A stretch of 64,000 bases of DNA. Origin: an uncultured Thermanaerothrix sp. Its GTDB lineage: Bacteria > Chloroflexota > Anaerolineae > Anaerolineales > Anaerolineaceae. The notes beneath the pieces were generated by a model, which saw nothing but the letters and a program-made list of their open reading frames with translations, was not told where the DNA came from and made no database searches. Numbering within the stretch: position 1 is the stretch's first letter; every line of letters begins with the position of its first letter. The translations under genes and the position numbers were made by a program. Below, one piece after another: positions 51,747-60,952 of the stretch. The stretch lies in the NCBI RefSeq assembly GCF_938028735.1, contig NZ_CALIMF010000012.1, positions 1 to 64,000 on the forward strand, in the 5' to 3' direction.

Positions 51747-52901
51747 ATGGGACCCGAGTTGACTCAAGCGGAGGTTTTTCGCTATGCCCGCCATCTGGTT
51801 ATTCCCGAGGTGGGTATGGAGGGACAGCGGAAGCTAAAAGCCGCTTCGGTGCTCATCGTGGGGACAGGCGGGTTGGGATCGCCCATTTCATTGTATTTAG
51901 CAGCGGCGGGGGTTGGGCACATTGGGCTGGTAGACTACGATGTGGTGGATGAGTCGAATCTGCAACGCCAGATTGCTCATGGTACAGATCGCCTGGGAAT
52001 GCATAAGGTTGAATCCGCACGTAAACGCTTGTTGGAACTTAATCCCTTCATTCAGGTGGATGTCTACAATGAAGTTTTTTCGGCTTCTAATGCGGAAACG
52101 ATTGCCTCAGGTTATGATATTCTGGTAGATGGGACGGATAATTTTCCAACCCGCTATCTGCTGAACGATTTAGCGGCCCTGACTGGGCGTCCCTATGTTT
52201 ATGGGTCGGTGTTTCGCTTTGAGGGGCAAGTGAGCGTCTTTGATCCCCGGAAAGGGCCTTGTTATCGTTGTCTATTCCCGGAGCCCCCACCTCCTGATAG
52301 TGTGCCCTCTTGTGCCGATGCAGGTGTGTTTGGCGTGCTGCCTGGCACTATTGGCACCATTCAGGCAACAGAGGTGCTTAAACTCATTCTGGGGATTGGG
52401 CAGCCTCTAATCGGGCGCTTATTGCTCTATGATGCGTTGGATATGTCGTTTGAGATAATCACCCTACGTAAGAATCCTCAATGTAAATTGTGTGGAGAAC
52501 ATCCCCAAATCACCCAATTGATAGATTATGAAGCCTTCTGTGGGGTACCGGCGCGACCTCATCCCCAGGCTGAGGTGGGGGAAGGGCTGGACCTTTGTCC
52601 CGAGGAGTTGGCGCAACGCCTGCAAAGCGATCATCCTCCAGTGCTGATTGATGTGCGCCACCCAATTGAGAGCCAGATTGCAGCTCTACCTGGGGCTTTG
52701 CAAATCCCCTTGGAGAAACTGCCGCAGAAACTCCATGATCTGGATCCCCAAACCGAATATGTGCTATTCTGTCGTACAGGTGTGCGTTCGGCGCGGGGGC
52801 TAAAGATAATGCGTGCTGCCGGTTTTCAACGGGTAAGGCACTTGAAAGGTGGTTTGAACGCTTGGGCAGAGCAGATAGATCCCCAAATGTTACGGTATTA
52901 A
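51747..52901 (+). CDS. moeZ: MoeB/ThiF-type adenylyltransferase fused to rhodanese (MoeZ-like)
   Basis: This is a 384-residue protein. Residues 1-270 form an E1-like adenylation domain: GTGGLGSP nucleotide loop, conserved catalytic DGTDNFPTRYLLND, and zinc Cys pairs CYRC and CKLC. Residues about 290-384 form a rhodanese domain with active Cys in FCRTGVRSA. It activates the C-terminus of a ubiquitin-like sulfur carrier (MoaD, ThiS or CysO type) and transfers sulfur to it. The carrier gene is not adjacent. The start at 51747 follows AAGGAGG; earlier in-frame starts (51696, 51732) are less likely. Confidence 0.92.
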   Translation: MGPELTQAEVFRYARHLVIPEVGMEGQRKLKAASVLIVGTGGLGSPISLYLAAAGVGHIGLVDYDVVDESNLQRQIAHGTDRLGMHKVESARKRLLELNPFIQVDVYNEVFSASNAETIASGYDILVDGTDNFPTRYLLNDLAALTGRPYVYGSVFRFEGQVSVFDPRKGPCYRCLFPEPPPPDSVPSCADAGVFGVLPGTIGTIQATEVLKLILGIGQPLIGRLLLYDALDMSFEIITLRKNPQCKLCGEHPQITQLIDYEAFCGVPARPHPQAEVGEGLDLCPEELAQRLQSDHPPVLIDVRHPIESQIAALPGALQIPLEKLPQKLHDLDPQTEYVLFCRTGVRSARGLKIMRAAGFQRVRHLKGGLNAWAEQIDPQMLRY

Positions 52902-52931
52902 AAAATTTAGAGGTAGCAGGAAGGTTTGTTC

Positions 52932-53822
52932 ATGAACAAGGCAATGGATAAACCGAGGTTACTGGCGGTGCTCGCGCACCCGGATGACGAAACATTTGGC
53001 ATTGGTGGCACATTGGCTTACTATGCCCGTCGAGGGGTGGAGGTCTTTCTAATCTGTGCCACCCGGGGTGAGGCTGGGGATGTGTCTCCCGAATTTCTTC
53101 AGGGTTATGGCTCCGTTGCTGAGCGGCGCGAGGCTGAGTTGCGCTGTGCGGCGGGCAAATTGGGGTTGGCAGGGGTCTATTTCCTGGACTATCGCGACTC
53201 AGGAATGCCGGGCAGTGCTGATAACCGCCATCCCCGGGCTCTGATCAATGCTCCCCTCGAGGAGGTAGCGCGTAAAATTGCAGCGGTTATTCGTCGCCTG
53301 CGCCCCCAAGTGGTTGTCACTTTTGACCCAATTGGGGGATATCGCCACCCGGATCACATTGCCATTCATCAGGCCACGGTGCGTGCATTTGATGTGGCTG
53401 CGCAGCCCGATCCCGAGCTTGAGGTTCAGGCCGGACCACCTTACCGGCCGGCCAAACTGTACTTCCATATCATACCGCGCACGCTATTGCGTTTGACTGT
53501 GCGCTGGCTGCAATTGACCGGCCGTGATCCCCATCGGTTTGGACGAAATAAGGATATTGATCTGGCTGCCATTGCGGAAGTCGAGTTCCCAACCGATGCA
53601 GTGGTGAATTATGCCGAAGTGGCAACTATTCGTGATGAAGCCGCTATCTGTCATGCCAGCCAGGGCGGAAGCGGCCTAACCGGCGGGTGGTTAGGACGAC
53701 TTTTCCGACGTTGGGTGGCGCGCGAAACGTTTATGCGGGCTTACCCGCCACACACGAATGGACGCGTGGAACATGACCTGTTCGAGGGGATTGCTAGCCT
53801 TGAGCCGTTGCGCAAGGTGTAG
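52932..53822 (+). CDS. PIG-L/LmbE family deacetylase
   Basis: This 296-residue protein carries the PIG-L zinc motif AHPDDE near the N-terminus and a second ligand in YRHPDHIAIHQ. Family members remove acetyl from GlcNAc-containing molecules such as mycothiol or bacillithiol precursors and some lipids. It is longer than simple BshB proteins, with an insertion in the C-terminal half. No glycosyltransferase or ligase of a thiol pathway is adjacent, so the substrate is open. AGGAAGG 8 nt before ATG 52932 sets the start. Confidence 0.9.
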   Translation: MNKAMDKPRLLAVLAHPDDETFGIGGTLAYYARRGVEVFLICATRGEAGDVSPEFLQGYGSVAERREAELRCAAGKLGLAGVYFLDYRDSGMPGSADNRHPRALINAPLEEVARKIAAVIRRLRPQVVVTFDPIGGYRHPDHIAIHQATVRAFDVAAQPDPELEVQAGPPYRPAKLYFHIIPRTLLRLTVRWLQLTGRDPHRFGRNKDIDLAAIAEVEFPTDAVVNYAEVATIRDEAAICHASQGGSGLTGGWLGRLFRRWVARETFMRAYPPHTNGRVEHDLFEGIASLEPLRKV

Positions 53823-53843
53823 GAAGCCCATTTGAAGAGTCTC

Positions 53844-54692
53844 TCAAGCCTGGACTGCAAGCAGACGTGATATGCCGGCTAGATCGGGGTGAATCGTGAT
53901 TTCAGCCCGAGGGAAGTAACTATGGGCTAATTCGCGGAGGATGAGGGCCTGAGAAGCGTCTATTTCTGCCAGAAGCAAACCACCGGGAGCCAATCTATAA
54001 GGGGCTTGTTGGAGCAAACGTAGGATAAGGTCAAGCCCCTCCGGACCGCCGTCAAGGGCATCACGCGGCTCAAACTGTGCCACTCTCAATTCAGCCAAGC
54101 GGGGCGTGGGAATATAGGGCAAATTGGCGCAGATCAAGTCGAAAGAAGCGTGCACTGGGCTGAGCAAGTCGGCTTGGAGCAGGTGAACACGTTGGCTGAG
54201 CCGCAGGCGTTGCAGATTCTCCCGTGCTACTTGTAAGGCTAAGCGGGAACGGTCTACCGCCAGGACCATTAAGTCAGGAATATGGTGGGCCAGGCTAGCA
54301 GCAATGCACCCCGAGCCGGTGCCCACATCGGCTGCATGGCGCCGTGTGGGATGTTGGCGCAACCAGGTGATGGCTTGCTCAACCAGCAATTCAGTTTCGG
54401 GGCGGGGGATCAGCACGGCTGGGGTAACTTTGATTGGTAATCCGTAGAATTCTTGCTCACCCAGCACATAGGGTAGAGGTTCGCCCTGGCAGAGTCTCTT
54501 GAGCGCTTGCCCTAGTTGTTCCAGGGACGTTTCATCTAGCAAATGCTCGGGATGAGCTAGGAGGTAGGCCCGGGATGTGCCCAAAAATTTGGCGAGTAGG
54601 GCTTGGGCTTCTAGGGACGGGGTTTCTGAAGTAGGCCGAAGTGCCTCGGTGGCCTTGGTTAACCACTCAGCGATGGTTGTCGTCTTCTTCAT
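53844..54692 (-). CDS. prmC: Peptide chain release factor N5-glutamine methyltransferase
   Basis: This 282-residue protein has an N-terminal helical domain and a SAM-binding domain with [14 protein letters not shown]. The catalytic NPPY motif reads NLPY (CANLPYIP). PrmC methylates the Gln of the GGQ motif in release factors. The start at 54692 (MKKTT) gives the normal length and overlaps prfA by 26 nt; upstream in-frame starts at 54698 and 54749 would only lengthen the overlap. The pairing with prfA supports the assignment. Confidence 0.92.
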   Translation of the reverse strand: MKKTTTIAEWLTKATEALRPTSETPSLEAQALLAKFLGTSRAYLLAHPEHLLDETSLEQLGQALKRLCQGEPLPYVLGEQEFYGLPIKVTPAVLIPRPETELLVEQAITWLRQHPTRRHAADVGTGSGCIAASLAHHIPDLMVLAVDRSRLALQVARENLQRLRLSQRVHLLQADLLSPVHASFDLICANLPYIPTPRLAELRVAQFEPRDALDGGPEGLDLILRLLQQAPYRLAPGGLLLAEIDASQALILRELAHSYFPRAEITIHPDLAGISRLLAVQA

Positions 54693-55764
54693 CCACATCG
54701 AGGCCGGCAGCCAGTTGTTGAGCTTGGTCGCGCAGAGCGAGTTCTTCAATGAACATGTCTAAATCGCCATCCATGACAGCCGGCAGGTTATAGGAGGAAA
54801 GACCAATGCGATGATCGGTGACTCGATTTTGCGGGTAGTTATAAGTGCGAATCTTTTCAGCCCGTTCCCCTGTGCCTACCTGAGCCCGCCGAGCGGCATC
54901 CACCTCTTCTTGGCGCTTCTGCATTTCCATCTCGTAGAGGCGTGCGCGCAGAATGCTCATTGCGCGCAGACGGTTTTGGAACTGTGAGCGCTCATCCTGG
55001 CAGGCTACAACGATGCCGGTGGGTAGGTGGGTGATACGCACCGCAGTCGCGTTTTTCTGTACATTTTGCCCACCAGCGCCTGCTGAACGATAAATATCAA
55101 TGCGCAGATCTGATTCGGGGATGTGGATATCCACGTCTTCCACCTCTGCCAGGACGGCGACCGTCACGGTTGAGGTATGGATACGCCCCGAGGATTCAGT
55201 GACTGGGATGCGTTGTACTCGGTGAACCCCCGATTCATATTTGAGGCGCGAATAGGCGCCTTTTCCCTTTACCAGGAAGATGATTTCCTTAAAACCACCA
55301 ATACCGGTCTCATTTTGAGAAAGGACCTCGACCTCCCAGCCTTGACGCTCGGCATAACGGGAGTACATACGGAAAAGGTCGGCTGCAAAGAGAGCTGCCT
55401 CTTCACCACCTGTACCGGCACGGATCTCCATAATAACGTTGCGATCATCGCGCGGATCTTTAGGTAGGAGGAGGGCCTTGAGTTCGCGTTCGAGCTGCTC
55501 CAGTCGTGGCTCCAGTTCTTCAATCTCCTGCACCGCCAGTTCGCGAATTTCTGGGTCATCAGAATCGCGCAATGCGCGGGCTTCTTCCAGACGCTGAAGG
55601 GTTTGACGGTAGGCTTGAGAGCGGGCGACAATCTCTTCCAACTCGGCGCGTTCCTTTGCCAGTTCAGCGGCCTGCTGGTAATCATCCACAACCTGCTCAA
55701 GGAGTTGGTTAATTTCGTTGTATCGTGCTTCGATTAGGGCCAATTTATCTAGCATATCCGACAT
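54667..55764 (-). CDS. prfA: Peptide chain release factor 1
   Basis: This is a 365-residue RF1. It has the N-terminal coiled coil, the codon-recognition tripeptide region reading PVT ([15 protein letters not shown]), the catalytic [16 protein letters not shown], and the late [18 protein letters not shown] segment typical of RF1. It reads UAA and UAG. The start at 55764 is set by GAGGTG 8 nt ahead. An in-frame frame up to 55791 lacks a ribosome binding site. Confidence 0.95.
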   Translation of the reverse strand: MSDMLDKLALIEARYNEINQLLEQVVDDYQQAAELAKERAELEEIVARSQAYRQTLQRLEEARALRDSDDPEIRELAVQEIEELEPRLEQLERELKALLLPKDPRDDRNVIMEIRAGTGGEEAALFAADLFRMYSRYAERQGWEVEVLSQNETGIGGFKEIIFLVKGKGAYSRLKYESGVHRVQRIPVTESSGRIHTSTVTVAVLAEVEDVDIHIPESDLRIDIYRSAGAGGQNVQKNATAVRITHLPTGIVVACQDERSQFQNRLRAMSILRARLYEMEMQKRQEEVDAARRAQVGTGERAEKIRTYNYPQNRVTDHRIGLSSYNLPAVMDGDLDMFIEELALRDQAQQLAAGLDVDEEDDNHR

Positions 55765-55796
55765 TGAGCATTCACCTCGTGAATTTAGCATTAATT

Positions 55797-55805
55797 ATTA
55801 TACCA
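55797..55805 (-). promoter_or_regulatory. Extended -10 promoter of prfA
   Basis: Minus-strand TGGTATAAT (55805-55797), about 33 nt before the prfA start. The same TGGTATAAT nonamer occurs at the rpsO promoter. The -35 is weak. Confidence 0.6.
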
Positions 55806-55986
55806 AGGGGCCATTTCATGCGAGACTTATTGGGGGATGGTGACGAGAACCCCTTGTATTAAGCCAGAGTTTACTCATTCACAATCATTTCTTAACCTTT
55901 TAGGGGTAAGATTAGGAAGGTTGGGTATTCTTCTCAGAGTGTTGTTACATCTTTATGATAAAATTATCGGCGGAGTTTGATGCCCA

Positions 55987-56823
55987 ATGGAATCCAAATC
56001 TGGTGCCCTTGTCCGAATAGCCACGCAGACGCGCGCTTCATCTGTTCTCTCCTCAACTGAGGATTATGCCATCGAGATGCGGGATGTCAATGTGTACTAT
56101 GGGGCATTCCGGGCTGTCAAAGATGTGAATTTGCGCATTGAGGCTCGTAAGATCACAGCCATTATCGGGCCTTCGGGGTGTGGGAAGAGCACGGTGATTC
56201 GGTGTTTCAACCGCATGAACGAATTGATCCCAGGGGCACGCTTGACGGGTGAAGTGCTTTTCCACGGAAAGAATATTTATGATCCGGATGTGGATCCTGT
56301 TCAAGTACGGCGTCTGATTGGCATGGTCTTTCAAAAACCCAATCCCTTCCCTAAAAGCATTTATGAGAATATTGCTTGGGGCGCGCGAATTAACGGCTAT
56401 CGCGGTAATATGGACGAACTGGTGGAGGAATCCCTGCGTCAGGCAGCCTTGTGGGATGAAGTCAAAGATGATTTGCATAAAAACGCCTTAGCCCTTTCGG
56501 GCGGGCAACAGCAGCGTCTGTGCATTGCGCGTACCATTGCCGTCAAACCCGAGATTATTTTGATGGATGAGCCTTGCTCGGCTTTAGATCCTATTGCCAC
56601 CTTAAAAATTGAGGATCTAATGCGCGAATTGGCGCGTGATTACACGATTATCATTGTGACCCACAATATGCAACAGGCGGCACGCGTCTCGGACTATACT
56701 GCTTTCTTTACGGTTGATGAGGATCGTGCAGGGGTTATGGTGGAGTATGGCCCCACCAATCAGATCTTCACCCGTCCCCGCGACCGCCGGACCGAGGACT
56801 ACATTACAGGTCGTTTCGGTTAA
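55987..56823 (+). CDS. pstB: Phosphate ABC transporter ATP-binding protein
   Basis: This 278-residue ABC ATPase matches PstB: Walker [42 protein letters not shown], signature [10 protein letters not shown] and [13 protein letters not shown]. An N-terminal extension of about 25 residues precedes the domain. It powers phosphate uptake through PstA/PstC. The genes for PstS, PstC and PstA are not upstream; the neighbour is divergent prfA, so the rest of the transporter is elsewhere. A TAAAAT -10 (55959-55964) without a good -35 suggests an activator-dependent promoter; I do not see a clear Pho box. Confidence 0.95.
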   Translation: MESKSGALVRIATQTRASSVLSSTEDYAIEMRDVNVYYGAFRAVKDVNLRIEARKITAIIGPSGCGKSTVIRCFNRMNELIPGARLTGEVLFHGKNIYDPDVDPVQVRRLIGMVFQKPNPFPKSIYENIAWGARINGYRGNMDELVEESLRQAALWDEVKDDLHKNALALSGGQQQRLCIARTIAVKPEIILMDEPCSALDPIATLKIEDLMRELARDYTIIIVTHNMQQAARVSDYTAFFTVDEDRAGVMVEYGPTNQIFTRPRDRRTEDYITGRFG

Positions 56824-56844
56824 ATCTGCTAAAAGGATGCCCCC

Positions 56845-57528
56845 ATGCCTTTGCGAAGTGTGCTTACCCGCCAGATTGGTCAAATTCAGGACGAGCTCCT
56901 TGTTTTGGGGAGCATGGTGGAACATGCGGCGTTGGAGGCTGTTGAGGCACTTAAGCGCCGTGACGTAAAAGCGGCGAAAGAGATATTTGAAGAAGATCAA
57001 CAGATCAACGAAAAACGCTTCGCTATTGAAAATGCAATCCTAACTCTGATGGCCACGCAACAGCCGATGGCGCATGACTTGCGCCAACTAGCAGCCATGC
57101 TGGAGGTCAACACTGAACTGGAACGCATTGGCGATTACGCCAAGGGAATTGCTAAGATCACCATGCTTCTGGGCGATGCGGATATCCCTGTTCCGGTTCA
57201 AGAGATCGATCAGATGGCCCAGTTGGCCGTATCCATGTTACATCGAGCCTTAGGGGCCTTTGTGGCTGAGGATGTGGCGACTGCGCTCGAGATCCCCAAA
57301 GAAGACGACAAAGTTGATGAACTTTACAATATGGTGTATCGCCTGGTGGTGCAAACGATGATCGGCAATCCAGAGACGATAGACCTGGCTAACTTGCTAA
57401 TGTGGGTGGCTCACAATCTTGAGCGTATGGCAGATCGAGTAACGAATATATGCGAGCGCACCGTCTTTTGCGCCACTGGAGAGCTCTTTGAAGTAAATGG
57501 CATGGATGAAGATGATCTGAACGTCTGA
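56845..57528 (+). CDS. phoU: Phosphate uptake regulator PhoU
   Basis: This 227-residue protein is all-helical with two repeats of the PhoU fold. The metal-binding E/DxxxD motifs appear in NTELERIGDYAKGI and NLERMADRVTNI. PhoU links the Pst transporter to the PhoR kinase and restrains phosphate uptake. It lies 21 nt after pstB in the same unit and is closed by a strong terminator. Confidence 0.94.
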   Translation: MPLRSVLTRQIGQIQDELLVLGSMVEHAALEAVEALKRRDVKAAKEIFEEDQQINEKRFAIENAILTLMATQQPMAHDLRQLAAMLEVNTELERIGDYAKGIAKITMLLGDADIPVPVQEIDQMAQLAVSMLHRALGAFVAEDVATALEIPKEDDKVDELYNMVYRLVVQTMIGNPETIDLANLLMWVAHNLERMADRVTNICERTVFCATGELFEVNGMDEDDLNV

Positions 57529-57550
57529 GTTGCGAGGATGGCTTTTGCAT

Positions 57551-57584
57551 TTACCCCATAGGGACCCCCTATGGGGTAATTTTT
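57551..57584 (+). terminator. Strong terminator after phoU
   Basis: A 13-bp perfect stem (57551-57563 with 57567-57579), 3-nt loop, followed by TTTTTCC. It separates pstB-phoU from the kinase-CHAD-HD unit. Confidence 0.9.
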
Positions 57585-57606
57585 CCGAACAAGATTGAAT
57601 TAGAGT

Positions 57607-57636
57607 TTGGTTCAATAATCACTCATGTTATATAAT
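57607..57636 (+). promoter_or_regulatory. Promoter of the kinase-CHAD-HD unit
   Basis: TTGGTT (57607-57612), 18-nt spacer, perfect TATAAT (57631-57636), about 50 nt before the first kinase start. Confidence 0.6.
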
Positions 57637-57688
57637 AAATTTGACTGATCAAGTTGATTTTGTAAACAAAAACCAACAGGAGTAGACC

Positions 57689-58501
57689 GTGTTAGTTCCG
57701 CATTCTTATCGTGGAAAACTGATTGTCGTAGAAGGCATTGACGGGAGCGGTAAGTCCACCCAGATTGACCTATTATACAAATGGCTCAAAGCGCAGGGAA
57801 AATCTGTTCATTTTACCGAGTGGAATTCTTCGCCTTTGGTCAAAAGCACAACCCGTTTAGGTAAAAAGGAAAAAATTTTTACCCCCACTACCTTTAGTCT
57901 GATCCAAGCCACCGATTTTGCCGACCGCTGGGAGAATTATTTGCTTCCGCTGCTTAAAGCGGGGGTCATTGTATTGGCAGATCGCTACGCATTCACTGCG
58001 TTTGCTCGGGATGTGGCCCGAGGGGTTAGTCGTAGCTGGGTTCGGAATCTGTATGCTTTTGCGCCTCAACCGGACTTGGTGTTTTACTTTCAGGTGCCGG
58101 TCAATGTAGCTGTAGAGCGCATTCTCTCGGGCCGCGCTAAGCTCAAGTACTATGAGGCGGGCATGGACCTGGGCCTTTCCGATAACAAGGTGACCAGTTT
58201 TCGGCTGTTTCAACAGCGTATTGTCAATGAGTACGATGCCATGATTGATGAGTTTGGCTTTACGGTCATTGATGGTACTCTGCCAGTGGAGACCCAGCAG
58301 GATCTGGTGCGTAAGACGGTGCGCAAATTACTACGTGGCTGGGAGGGCTTGCCCACCCCGGAGGTGTTGGCACAACGTGCTCGCGCTATGTATAAGGCGC
58401 GTCAAGTGAGCGCCGAACCCCACAGGGAAAGGGTGGGGGAGCGTTTGGCTGCTGGTGAGGCCATGTCCATGACTTCTACTGAGGGGGAGGAGGCAGCATG
58501 A
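57689..58501 (+). CDS. Thymidylate-kinase-like P-loop kinase, first of a tandem pair
   Basis: This 270-residue protein has a complete Walker A GIDGSGKST (16-24) and the DRY motif (98-100) of the thymidylate kinase fold. The region after DRY reads AFTAFARDVARG, unlike the S-x3-AYQ segment of true TMP kinases that contacts the base, and a LID-like part contains SGRAKLKYYEAGMDLGLSDN. A charged tail of about 55 residues extends past the usual length. It may phosphorylate another nucleotide or phosphate compound. GTG start after AGGAG. It overlaps the second kinase by 4 nt. Automatic annotation as dTMP kinase is likely but doubtful. Confidence 0.75.
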   Translation: MLVPHSYRGKLIVVEGIDGSGKSTQIDLLYKWLKAQGKSVHFTEWNSSPLVKSTTRLGKKEKIFTPTTFSLIQATDFADRWENYLLPLLKAGVIVLADRYAFTAFARDVARGVSRSWVRNLYAFAPQPDLVFYFQVPVNVAVERILSGRAKLKYYEAGMDLGLSDNKVTSFRLFQQRIVNEYDAMIDEFGFTVIDGTLPVETQQDLVRKTVRKLLRGWEGLPTPEVLAQRARAMYKARQVSAEPHRERVGERLAAGEAMSMTSTEGEEAA

Positions 58502-59187
58502 CAAAGGTGCAGTTTTATGGAGAAGGTTTTCCATATCTCAAATTGAAAGACATGCCGGGGCGATTGATCGTTCTTGAGGGCAGTGATGGTGTTGGGCGCT
58601 CAACCCAAATCCAGATGCTCCGCGAGTGGCTGGAAGCGCAGGGAATCGCGGTTTCGGATACGGGGTTGCGCCGCTCGCCGCTGACCCAGCCCGGCTTGGA
58701 TGCAGCGAAACAAGGGCACACTTTCAGTCGCACGACGATGAGCCTCTTCTACGCCACGGACTTTGCCGATCGGCTGGAGAACCACATTATTCCAGCGCTT
58801 AAAGCGGGTTTTTTTGTTCTGTCAGATCGCTATTTCTTCTCCATCATTGCTCGGGATGTTGTGCGAGGTGCCGATCCGCAGTGGGCGCGCAAGGTTTATG
58901 GGTTTGCGCTTAGGCCCGACGTGGTGTTCTACCTCAAAGCAGATGTAGAGACGTTGGTCTCACGCATTGTTCACGGTCGGGGATTTGATTATTGGGAATC
59001 AGGTATGGATATGCGCTTTGCAGATAACATCTACGATAGTTTTTGTGTTTATCAATCTCGCCTAATTGCACAGTTTGACGAAATGGCTGAAGAGTTTGGC
59101 TTTGTCACTGTGGATGCCACACGTCCGATAAAGGATGTTTTTACTGACCTGCGAGATTACATCAAGAAAAACCTGATTCAGAAGTAG
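58498..59187 (+). CDS. Thymidylate-kinase-like protein with altered P-loop, second of the pair
   Basis: This 229-residue paralogue of the preceding protein shares the ATDFADR-E-N, DRY (110-112), ARDV-RG and WESGMDMRFADN segments. The Walker A motif is GSDGVGRST (28-36): the catalytic Lys is Arg34. Either Arg takes over, or this is a non-catalytic partner of the first kinase. A 20-residue N-terminal extension precedes the fold. ATG start overlapping the upstream stop. A 55-nt gap separates it from the CHAD gene. Confidence 0.72.
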   Translation: MTKVQFYGEGFPYLKLKDMPGRLIVLEGSDGVGRSTQIQMLREWLEAQGIAVSDTGLRRSPLTQPGLDAAKQGHTFSRTTMSLFYATDFADRLENHIIPALKAGFFVLSDRYFFSIIARDVVRGADPQWARKVYGFALRPDVVFYLKADVETLVSRIVHGRGFDYWESGMDMRFADNIYDSFCVYQSRLIAQFDEMAEEFGFVTVDATRPIKDVFTDLRDYIKKNLIQK

Positions 59188-59242
59188 TATGACGGGATTA
59201 AATTGGATTGTGAGCGGCGTTCTTTGATGATAATAGGGCAAT

Positions 59243-60229
59243 ATGCCGAGTTCCTGGTTAGTGCGCGGCTACGGTAGCGAGGTTCTCCTCAAACATCTGA
59301 AAGGGCTCTTAAATGAGGTGGAGGGGGTCCGTGCCAATGAGGATATCGAGCCGGTTCATCGTATGCGGGTGGCCTGCCGACGTTTGCGAAGCCTATTGCC
59401 GGTGTTCGGCCCACATCTAGCCCCCAAGCAATATAAGCGTTGGCGGCGAACCTTTCGCAAGCTAGGACGCGCACTGGGAGAGGCGCGCGACACTGATGTG
59501 CATATCGAGCGTGTGAAGGATTTTTTGAGCGGATTGGAGGGCAAAGAGCGCTTGGGAGTAGCGCGTCTGTTACTGCGGCTTCGACAGCAACGCGCTGCGT
59601 TGCAGGGAGAGGTGCTGGCGGCTCTCTCGGCTTTTGAACAAAGCCAGGTCGCAGATGAGATGCGTACGCTTTTGGTACCCCTGGCAGCAGCGGTGAAGGG
59701 GATGACCTGGTCCCTCGTGAAAGAGCCAGAATTGTACCATTTGGCTAAACAGACTATTCACGAGCGCTTGGAGGCCTTTCTTGCTTTTAGGGAGTATGTT
59801 GGCCGTCCTGAGTGTGTTAACGAACTGCACTTGATGCGGATTCGGGCCAAGCACCTACGTTACACACTGGAAGCCTTTGCCCCCCTATACGGAGACGACC
59901 TTAAGCATTACATTCAAATTGCGCGCACCTGTCAGGAATTGTTAGGGGCCGTGCATGATCTAGATGTATGGTTACTCTACCTGCCTCAATTTTCTGAGCA
60001 AGAGTTAGAGCGAACGTGTGATTATTATGGGCACACTCGCCCCTTTGCGCGTTTGCGCTCGGGTCTAGAAGCGTTTGAGGAGTTCTGCCGGGAGGAGCGC
60101 CAGAAGATCTATGTGCGCTTCCGAGATGCCTGGCAGAATTGGATGGCAGAGGGTATCTGGGATCGCCTGGCCCATCGCTTGGAATTGACCTTTACACCTG
60201 AGAATAAGCAAGTCATTCGTGATCATTAG
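59243..60229 (+). CDS. CHAD domain protein (putative polyphosphate-binding)
   Basis: This 328-residue helical protein has two CHAD repeats with the conserved His and basic residues: VHRMRVACRRLRSLLPVF with LGEARDTDV, and LHLMRIRAKHLRYTLEAF with LGAVHDLDV. CHAD domains bind polyphosphate through these basic surfaces and are often found near polyphosphate enzymes. No CYTH domain is attached. Location downstream of pstB-phoU and two kinases, and before a Ppx-like HD protein, supports a polyphosphate connection. Confidence 0.9.
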   Translation: MPSSWLVRGYGSEVLLKHLKGLLNEVEGVRANEDIEPVHRMRVACRRLRSLLPVFGPHLAPKQYKRWRRTFRKLGRALGEARDTDVHIERVKDFLSGLEGKERLGVARLLLRLRQQRAALQGEVLAALSAFEQSQVADEMRTLLVPLAAAVKGMTWSLVKEPELYHLAKQTIHERLEAFLAFREYVGRPECVNELHLMRIRAKHLRYTLEAFAPLYGDDLKHYIQIARTCQELLGAVHDLDVWLLYLPQFSEQELERTCDYYGHTRPFARLRSGLEAFEEFCREERQKIYVRFRDAWQNWMAEGIWDRLAHRLELTFTPENKQVIRDH

Positions 60230-60291
60230 GTAGGTAGTGAACCGGAAGAAAGGTTAAGTTTGCAAGATATGGGTTTGCGGAGTTGGTCTTG

Positions 60292-60924
60292 ATGAACGCG
60301 GAAAACACGTTGGATTGGTCTATGTATTCAGCCGATCAGCAGGCTCATCTACGGTCGGCGTTGGAACTCGCCCAGGCTTGCCAGTATGATGTACAACATA
60401 CGCATCAGGTTCTGCGCCTTGCCTTGCGGCTCTTTGATGACCTGTGGAAATTACATGGGTTGGATGTCGAGGGACGCTTTTGGCTGGAGATGGCGGCTTT
60501 ACTGCACGATATTGGTTGGGTGGAGGGTCGAAAAGGGCATCATAAAGTCGCTTTGCAAATCATCCTTAAAACGCCACTGCTACTTTTGGATCCGCGAGAA
60601 CGTCTACTGATCGGCTTAATTGCCCGCTATCACCGCAAGGCACTGCCAAGTCTGCGGCATGCTCATTATGCTGCCTTGAGCAAACCAGACCGCCGAAGTG
60701 TGCGTCGATTGGCTGCCCTATTACGTGTGGCGGATGGTCTGGATGTTTCTCATCAGTCACGGGTTACCGGTTTGCGGGCAAGTTACGATGATAAATCCGT
60801 TTATCTGACCTACACGAGCCCAACTTCGGCGCCGGAAGAAGAACGTGCCGCTGCGCAAAAGGGAGATTTACTAGAAAAAGTTTATAAACGCCGATTGGTG
60901 CTGCAGTACCAACCGGCGTTTTAG
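60292..60924 (+). CDS. HD domain protein similar to the C-terminal part of Ppx/GppA
   Basis: This 210-residue protein contains an HD metal site in AALLHDIGWVEGRKGHHK and a later RVADGLDVSH. The arrangement matches the C-terminal HD-like domain of long exopolyphosphatase/guanosine-pentaphosphatase proteins, but the N-terminal ASKHA phosphatase domains are absent. The intact HD suggests activity on a nucleotide or phosphate ester. The start at 60292 has GGAG 9 nt ahead; TTG 60283 abuts it. It is the last gene of the kinase-CHAD unit. Confidence 0.8.
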   Translation: MNAENTLDWSMYSADQQAHLRSALELAQACQYDVQHTHQVLRLALRLFDDLWKLHGLDVEGRFWLEMAALLHDIGWVEGRKGHHKVALQIILKTPLLLLDPRERLLIGLIARYHRKALPSLRHAHYAALSKPDRRSVRRLAALLRVADGLDVSHQSRVTGLRASYDDKSVYLTYTSPTSAPEEERAAAQKGDLLEKVYKRRLVLQYQPAF

Positions 60925-60952
60925 GGCTGTGTGAAAGCAAAAGTGGCTTGTC

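Noticed and set aside
55850-55970. Pho box upstream of pstB
   Set aside because: A few TTAACC/TTACA-like strings occur but no regularly spaced direct repeats, so I do not call a PhoB/PhoP site.
57689-59187. Both kinases as ordinary thymidylate kinases
   Set aside because: The segment after DRY lacks the usual base-contact pattern in both and the second has lost the Walker A lysine; duplication in a CHAD context also argues against it, though I cannot exclude Tmk activity in the first.
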